Assembly: GCA_945906975.1 (NCBI GenBank)
Contig: CAMDRY010000098.1
Location: forward strand, 1 to 9,181
Reading direction: 5' to 3'
DNA: 9,181 nt
From: Bordetella parapertussis
Lineage (GTDB): Bacteria > Pseudomonadota > Gammaproteobacteria > Burkholderiales > SG8-39
This document shows, one piece after another, positions 6,325-9,181 of this stretch. The notes beneath the pieces were generated by a model. The model worked only from the letters and a program-made list of their open reading frames with translations, did not search any database and was not told where the DNA came from. Position numbers and translations under genes: made by a program. Position 1 is the stretch's first letter. The number at the start of each line of letters is the position of its first letter.

Positions 6325-6370
6325 AGGTGTAAGCATACTGTTGAGAGGGGGGGGAAGTTTGTAAGAAATT

Positions 6371-6393
6371 GTTGCAAAGTCCACTTTGGCAAC
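6371..6393. promoter_or_regulatory. Imperfect inverted repeat upstream of ompR
   Basis: GTTGC-AAAG (6371-6379) pairs with CTTT-G-GCAAC (6384-6393) around a TCCA loop; the only flaw is one extra G in the right arm. It lies 66 bases before the regulator's start codon. It could be an operator near the promoter or a hairpin in the 5' leader; self-binding by OmpR-type regulators makes the first reading attractive but unproven. Confidence 0.4.
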
Positions 6394-6459
6394 GCCTTGT
6401 TACCGGCGCCATCGCCTCGCCCTGTGGCACCGAACGGCCACTAGGGCTAGGATACGCAC

Positions 6460-7182
6460 ATGCCAGAAGCCAAAACAAAGATCCTCGTCGTCGACGACGA
6501 CCTCAGACTGCGCGACCTGCTCGACCGCTACCTGGCCGAACAGGGCTTTGCCGTGCGCTCCGCAAGTGACGCCGCCGCCATGGATAAGCTGCTCGTGCGC
6601 GAACGCTTTGACCTGCTGGTTCTGGACTTGATGATGCCGGGCGAAGATGGTCTGTCGATATGCCGTCGCCTGCGCGGTGCCAAGAACATGGTGCCCATCA
6701 TCATGCTTACCGCCAAAGGCGAGGACGTCGACCGTATTGTCGGCCTCGAAATGGGCGCGGACGACTACCTGCCCAAACCCTTCAACCCGCGCGAGCTCGT
6801 TGCCCGCATCAACGCCGTCATGCGGCGGCGTACCGATCCGCTGCCGCCGGGCGCACCCGGGGAGCAGGGCGAGGTCGAGTTTGGCGGCATGGTGGTCAAT
6901 CTGGCCACTCGCACCCTCACCAAGAACGGCGTCGCCGCCGCGCTCACCACCGGCGAGTTTGCCCTGCTCAAAGTCCTGGTCACGCATGCGCGCACGCCAC
7001 TGTCGCGCGACAAGCTGATGGAACTGGCGCGCGGCCGCGAATACGAGGTGTTTGACCGCTCCATTGACGTGCAGATATCGCGCCTGCGCAAACTTATCGA
7101 AGCCGATCCTGCCCATCCCACCCACATCCAGACGGTCTGGGGATTCGGCTACGTGTTCATTCCGGACGGCAAGCCCACTTAG
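6460..7182 (+). CDS. ompR: OmpR-family two-component response regulator
   Basis: A 240-residue, complete OmpR/PhoB-type regulator. The receiver domain (about 6-121) has the acidic pocket D12-D13, the phospho-acceptor D56 in LLVLDLMMPGEDG, the switch T84 and the conserved K106 in DDYLPKPFNPRE. A Pro/Gly-rich linker (~125-137) leads to a winged-helix DNA-binding domain (~139-236) with the usual TTGEFALLKVL, SRDKLM, DRSIDVQISRLRKLIE and TVWGFGYVF blocks. It is closest in appearance to OmpR; betaproteobacterial members include RisA of Bordetella, so the symbol is by family. ATG 6460 is supported by AGGA seven bases upstream. The sensor kinase follows 71 bases downstream on the same strand. On phosphorylation it should dimerise and act on sigma-70 promoters of envelope or stress genes; its targets cannot be read here. 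Confidence 0.95.
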   Translation: MPEAKTKILVVDDDLRLRDLLDRYLAEQGFAVRSASDAAAMDKLLVRERFDLLVLDLMMPGEDGLSICRRLRGAKNMVPIIMLTAKGEDVDRIVGLEMGADDYLPKPFNPRELVARINAVMRRRTDPLPPGAPGEQGEVEFGGMVVNLATRTLTKNGVAAALTTGEFALLKVLVTHARTPLSRDKLMELARGREYEVFDRSIDVQISRLRKLIEADPAHPTHIQTVWGFGYVFIPDGKPT

Positions 7183-7253
7183 TTTCGCGCCCAAGACCGC
7201 AGGCGGCCCGCAAGCAGGGGCGCAGCCTTACCTTCACTCCGCTCCGACCTCCG

Positions 7254-8573
7254 ATGTCCCTCCTCCCCCGCTCACTGTTCTGGCGCACGTTTCTCCTGAT
7301 CGCGCTGCTGGTGCTGGTGTCGACGCTGGCCTGGTTCCAGATTTTCAGCTTTTACGAGCGCGGACCGCGTATCCACCAGATCGCCCAGACGGTGGCGAGC
7401 GTGGTCAACCTGACGCGCACAGCCCTGGTGACCGCGCACGCGGAAAAGCGCCGCGACCTGTTACTGCAATTGTCCGAACACGAAGGCATCCGGATTTATC
7501 CGGTCGAGGACGATGAACACATCATTCTTCCCCCCGCCGATATGCCATCGATGCAAATGATCGCCGACGAAGTGCGCCTGCACCTTGGTGAAAAGACGCG
7601 CTTTGCCATGCAGCGCAACGGTGTTTCGGGTTTCTGGGTGACCTTTCGCGTCGAAGAAGACGAATACTGGGTGCGCCTGCCGCGCGAGCGCATCGAGCGC
7701 CAGGCGACGCTACAGTGGCTGGGCTGGGGCTCGGTGGCCCTGCTGCTCTCGCTGGCTGCTGCCGGCCTGCTGGTGTCGCGCCTGAGCCGGCCGCTCAAGG
7801 CCTTGTCGCGCGCCGCGACGGAAATCGGCCGCGGACGCCAGCCCGAACCGGTGGCCGAAACCGGACCGGCCGAAGTGGCCACCCTCACCCGCGCCTTCAA
7901 CCAGATGTCGCGCGACCTAGCGCGCCTCGATGAAGACCGCGCACTCATACTGGCAGGTGTGTCGCACGACCTGAGAACGCCGCTTTCACGCATGCGCCTG
8001 GGTATCGAGATGAGCAACACCGATGAAGCGATGAAGGACGGCATGATCGCCGACATCGAGGAAATGGACCGCATCATCAGCCAGTTTCTCGACTTCGCCC
8101 GCGCCGACGGCGGCGAGGCTTTGTCTGAGCTTTCGATGGCAACGCTGGCATCGGAAATCGCCGACCGCTACCAAAAGCTCGGCCAGAAGATCAGCGCCAG
8201 TTGCACGCCGGTGCGCGAAGTGCCGATGCGGGCCATGGCCATGCGGCGGGTGATGAACAATCTTGTCGATAACGCCATGCGCTACGGCAGCGCCGAGGTG
8301 GAGTTACTGGTACGCGAAGATGCGATCGGCGTCATTCTCGAGGTGTGTGACCGCGGCCCCGGTATTCCCCCCGCCGATGCCGAACGGCTCAAGCAGCCTT
8401 TCACGCGCCTCGAAACCGCGCGCAGCGGCAAAGGCGGATCAGGCCTGGGACTGGCCATTGTCGATCGCATCGTGCGCGCCCACGGCGGCCGCTTCGACCT
8501 CCTGCCGCGCGAGGGCGGCGGCCTGGTTGCCCGCGTCAGCCTGCCATTTGAGAAATATCGCGGCAAGGCATGA
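7254..8573 (+). CDS. envZ: EnvZ-type membrane sensor histidine kinase
   Basis: A 439-residue kinase, about the length of E. coli EnvZ. Membrane segments lie at about 12-31 and 154-176, enclosing a periplasmic sensor of roughly 120 residues. HAMP linker follows (~177-230, including SRPLKALSRAATEIGRG). The H-box is GVSHDLRTPLSRMRLG with phospho-accepting H238. The ATPase domain has the N-box NNLVDNAMRYG (N336, N340), G1 box DRGPGIPP (366-373), an F-box-like region at QPFTRLE and G2 box GGSGLGLAIVDRIVRAHGG (394-412). All catalytic motifs are present, so it should autophosphorylate and control the adjacent OmpR-type regulator. The start at 7254 gives the typical MxLLPRSLFWRTF opening of this family but has no clear Shine-Dalgarno sequence. 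The 71-base gap to the regulator is wider than usual; the pair is still presumably one operon. Confidence 0.95.
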   Translation: MSLLPRSLFWRTFLLIALLVLVSTLAWFQIFSFYERGPRIHQIAQTVASVVNLTRTALVTAHAEKRRDLLLQLSEHEGIRIYPVEDDEHIILPPADMPSMQMIADEVRLHLGEKTRFAMQRNGVSGFWVTFRVEEDEYWVRLPRERIERQATLQWLGWGSVALLLSLAAAGLLVSRLSRPLKALSRAATEIGRGRQPEPVAETGPAEVATLTRAFNQMSRDLARLDEDRALILAGVSHDLRTPLSRMRLGIEMSNTDEAMKDGMIADIEEMDRIISQFLDFARADGGEALSELSMATLASEIADRYQKLGQKISASCTPVREVPMRAMAMRRVMNNLVDNAMRYGSAEVELLVREDAIGVILEVCDRGPGIPPADAERLKQPFTRLETARSGKGGSGLGLAIVDRIVRAHGGRFDLLPREGGGLVARVSLPFEKYRGKA

Positions 8574-8606
8574 CCCGCCCCGATGTTCTGTTTCCGCACT
8601 CGCAGG

Positions 8607-8645
8607 ATGGCTGGAAACCCTCGCCAGACGGGCATTTCCAGCCAT
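8607..8645. terminator. Long hairpin between convergent envZ and ispF, bidirectional terminator candidate
   Basis: ATGGCTGGAAA (8607-8617) and TTTCCAGCCAT (8635-8645) are a perfect 11-bp inverted repeat. Inside it CCC (8618-8620) can pair with GGG (8630-8632), leaving a two-base bulge. It stands 34 bases after the envZ stop and 42 bases beyond the ispF stop, in the middle of the 114-base convergent gap. Neither strand has a strong T tract, so it may act as a transcript-end stabiliser or a poor intrinsic terminator for both genes. Confidence 0.6.
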
Positions 8646-8687
8646 TTAGCCCGAACTGAGCAGTCCGGTTTGAGGAATACCTGGAGC

Positions 8688-9181
8688 CTAGTCACCACCT
8701 GTAGATTCGAACCTGGCTTTCTCCAGCAGCACAACTGCCTCCGCGGCAATGCCCTCGCCACGCCCGGTAAAACCAAGAAACTCGGTAGTCTTGGCCTTGA
8801 CGTTGACGTCCCCCGCAGCGATGCCGACATCCTCGGCGATGCGTTTCACCATTGCCGGAATGTGCGGCGCCATTTTCGGGGCTTGGGCGATGATGGTGGC
8901 ATCGATGTTGACCACTGCAGAGCCGGCATCGCGCACCCGTTTTGCAGCCTCGCGCAACAGCACGCGGCTGTCGGCACCTTTGAACTTGGGATCGGTATCG
9001 GGAAAATGCCGGCCTATGTCGCCAAGGCCCGCCCCACCGAACAAGGCGTCGGTGATGGCGTGCAGCAGCACGTCGGCATCGGAATGCCCGTCCAGGCCCT
9101 TCTCGAACGGGATAGCAACCCCGCCGATAATGAGCTTGCGCCCGACCACCAGCGCGTGCACGTCAAAGCCCTGACCTATCC
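8688..9181 (-). CDS. ispF: 2-C-methyl-D-erythritol 2,4-cyclodiphosphate synthase, 5' partial
   Basis: IspF converts CDP-methylerythritol 2-phosphate to methylerythritol cyclodiphosphate plus CMP in the MEP isoprenoid pathway, as a cytoplasmic trimer using Zn2+. The frame runs into the right edge: visible residues begin [11 protein letters not shown], so only the start Met and one or two residues (usually MRIG) are missing. The GTG at 9161 is the internal Val of DVH, not the start. Zinc ligands correspond to the Asp and His of DVH and the first His of [17 protein letters not shown]. The [18 protein letters not shown] segment and the C-terminal [16 protein letters not shown] signature are intact. 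About 163 residues are present against a usual 157-160, the excess being a short polar C-terminal tail. The partner ispD is often just upstream of ispF, so it may lie beyond the edge. The gene converges on envZ. Confidence 0.97.
   Translation of the reverse strand, partial: IGQGFDVHALVVGRKLIIGGVAIPFEKGLDGHSDADVLLHAITDALFGGAGLGDIGRHFPDTDPKFKGADSRVLLREAAKRVRDAGSAVVNIDATIIAQAPKMAPHIPAMVKRIAEDVGIAAGDVNVKAKTTEFLGFTGRGEGIAAEAVVLLEKARFESTGGD

Larger units (their letters stand above)
6146..6459. other. 314-base divergent intergenic region
   Basis: This gap separates the small secreted-protein gene (left, - strand) from the response-regulator gene (right, + strand), so it must hold promoters in both directions. 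I see no convincing -35/-10 pair for either. It contains a hairpin next to the left ribosome binding site, a 6-bp hairpin at 6212-6227, an 11-base palindrome at 6314-6324, a run of eight G at 6347-6354, a run of seven A at 6179-6185, and an imperfect inverted repeat at 6371-6393. No ORF here looks like a gene, and I recognise no known riboswitch. Confidence 0.6.

Noticed and set aside
6174..6478. Short open frames in the divergent intergenic region
   Set aside because: Overlapping frames of 66-74 codons with no SD, no motif and odd composition; not supported as genes.
6400..7194. 264-codon open frame on the - strand
   Set aside because: Antisense to the response regulator, which has every catalytic residue; the opposite frame has no family features.
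8282..8830. 182-codon open frame on the - strand spanning the envZ-ispF gap
   Set aside because: It overlaps the ends of two well supported genes and translates the terminator hairpin; Arg/Ser/Pro-rich shadow.

Overview
The window looks like chromosomal DNA from a GC-rich betaproteobacterium. The main pointers are a DUF3460 protein, a family largely confined to Betaproteobacteria, and an OmpR/EnvZ (RisA/RisS-like) pair lying convergent to ispF. A Rhodocyclales- or Burkholderiales-type genome is my inference; the genus cannot be read from the sequence. There are no insertion sequences, phage genes, CRISPR arrays, tRNAs or rRNAs, and it reads as stable core or near-core chromosome rather than an island.

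Layout. (1) Bases 2-1129, + strand: the C-terminal part of a larger flavin/iron-sulfur oxidoreductase whose start lies left of the window. (2) Bases 1329-1994, - strand: a TetR-family repressor, convergent with gene 1, with a terminator-like hairpin between them. (3) Bases 2122-2995, - strand: a DUF3460 protein followed by an overlapping TPR lipoprotein gene, behind a TATAAT box that sits inside a small palindrome. (4) Bases 3084-6145, - strand: a probable operon of exported proteins, in order a small Arg/Gln-rich secreted protein, a DUF1800 protein and a Tat-type DUF1501 protein. (5) A 314-base divergent intergenic region holding several short inverted repeats and a run of eight G. (6) Bases 6460-8573, + strand: an OmpR-type response regulator and its EnvZ-type sensor kinase. 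(7) A convergent hairpin, then ispF (MEP isoprenoid pathway) on the - strand, cut by the right edge just short of its start codon.

How they fit together. The kinase/regulator pair is a complete membrane signalling module. The divergent region upstream of it could let one site affect both the pair and the exported-protein operon, but no target is shown. The DUF1800 and DUF1501 genes are 7 or 13 bases apart (depending on the start used) and are almost certainly co-translated; their biochemical role is unknown. IspF is housekeeping. I found no clear sign of a new defence, mobile or biosynthetic system. The least explained parts are the exported operon, the truncated oxidoreductase and the structured intergenic regions.
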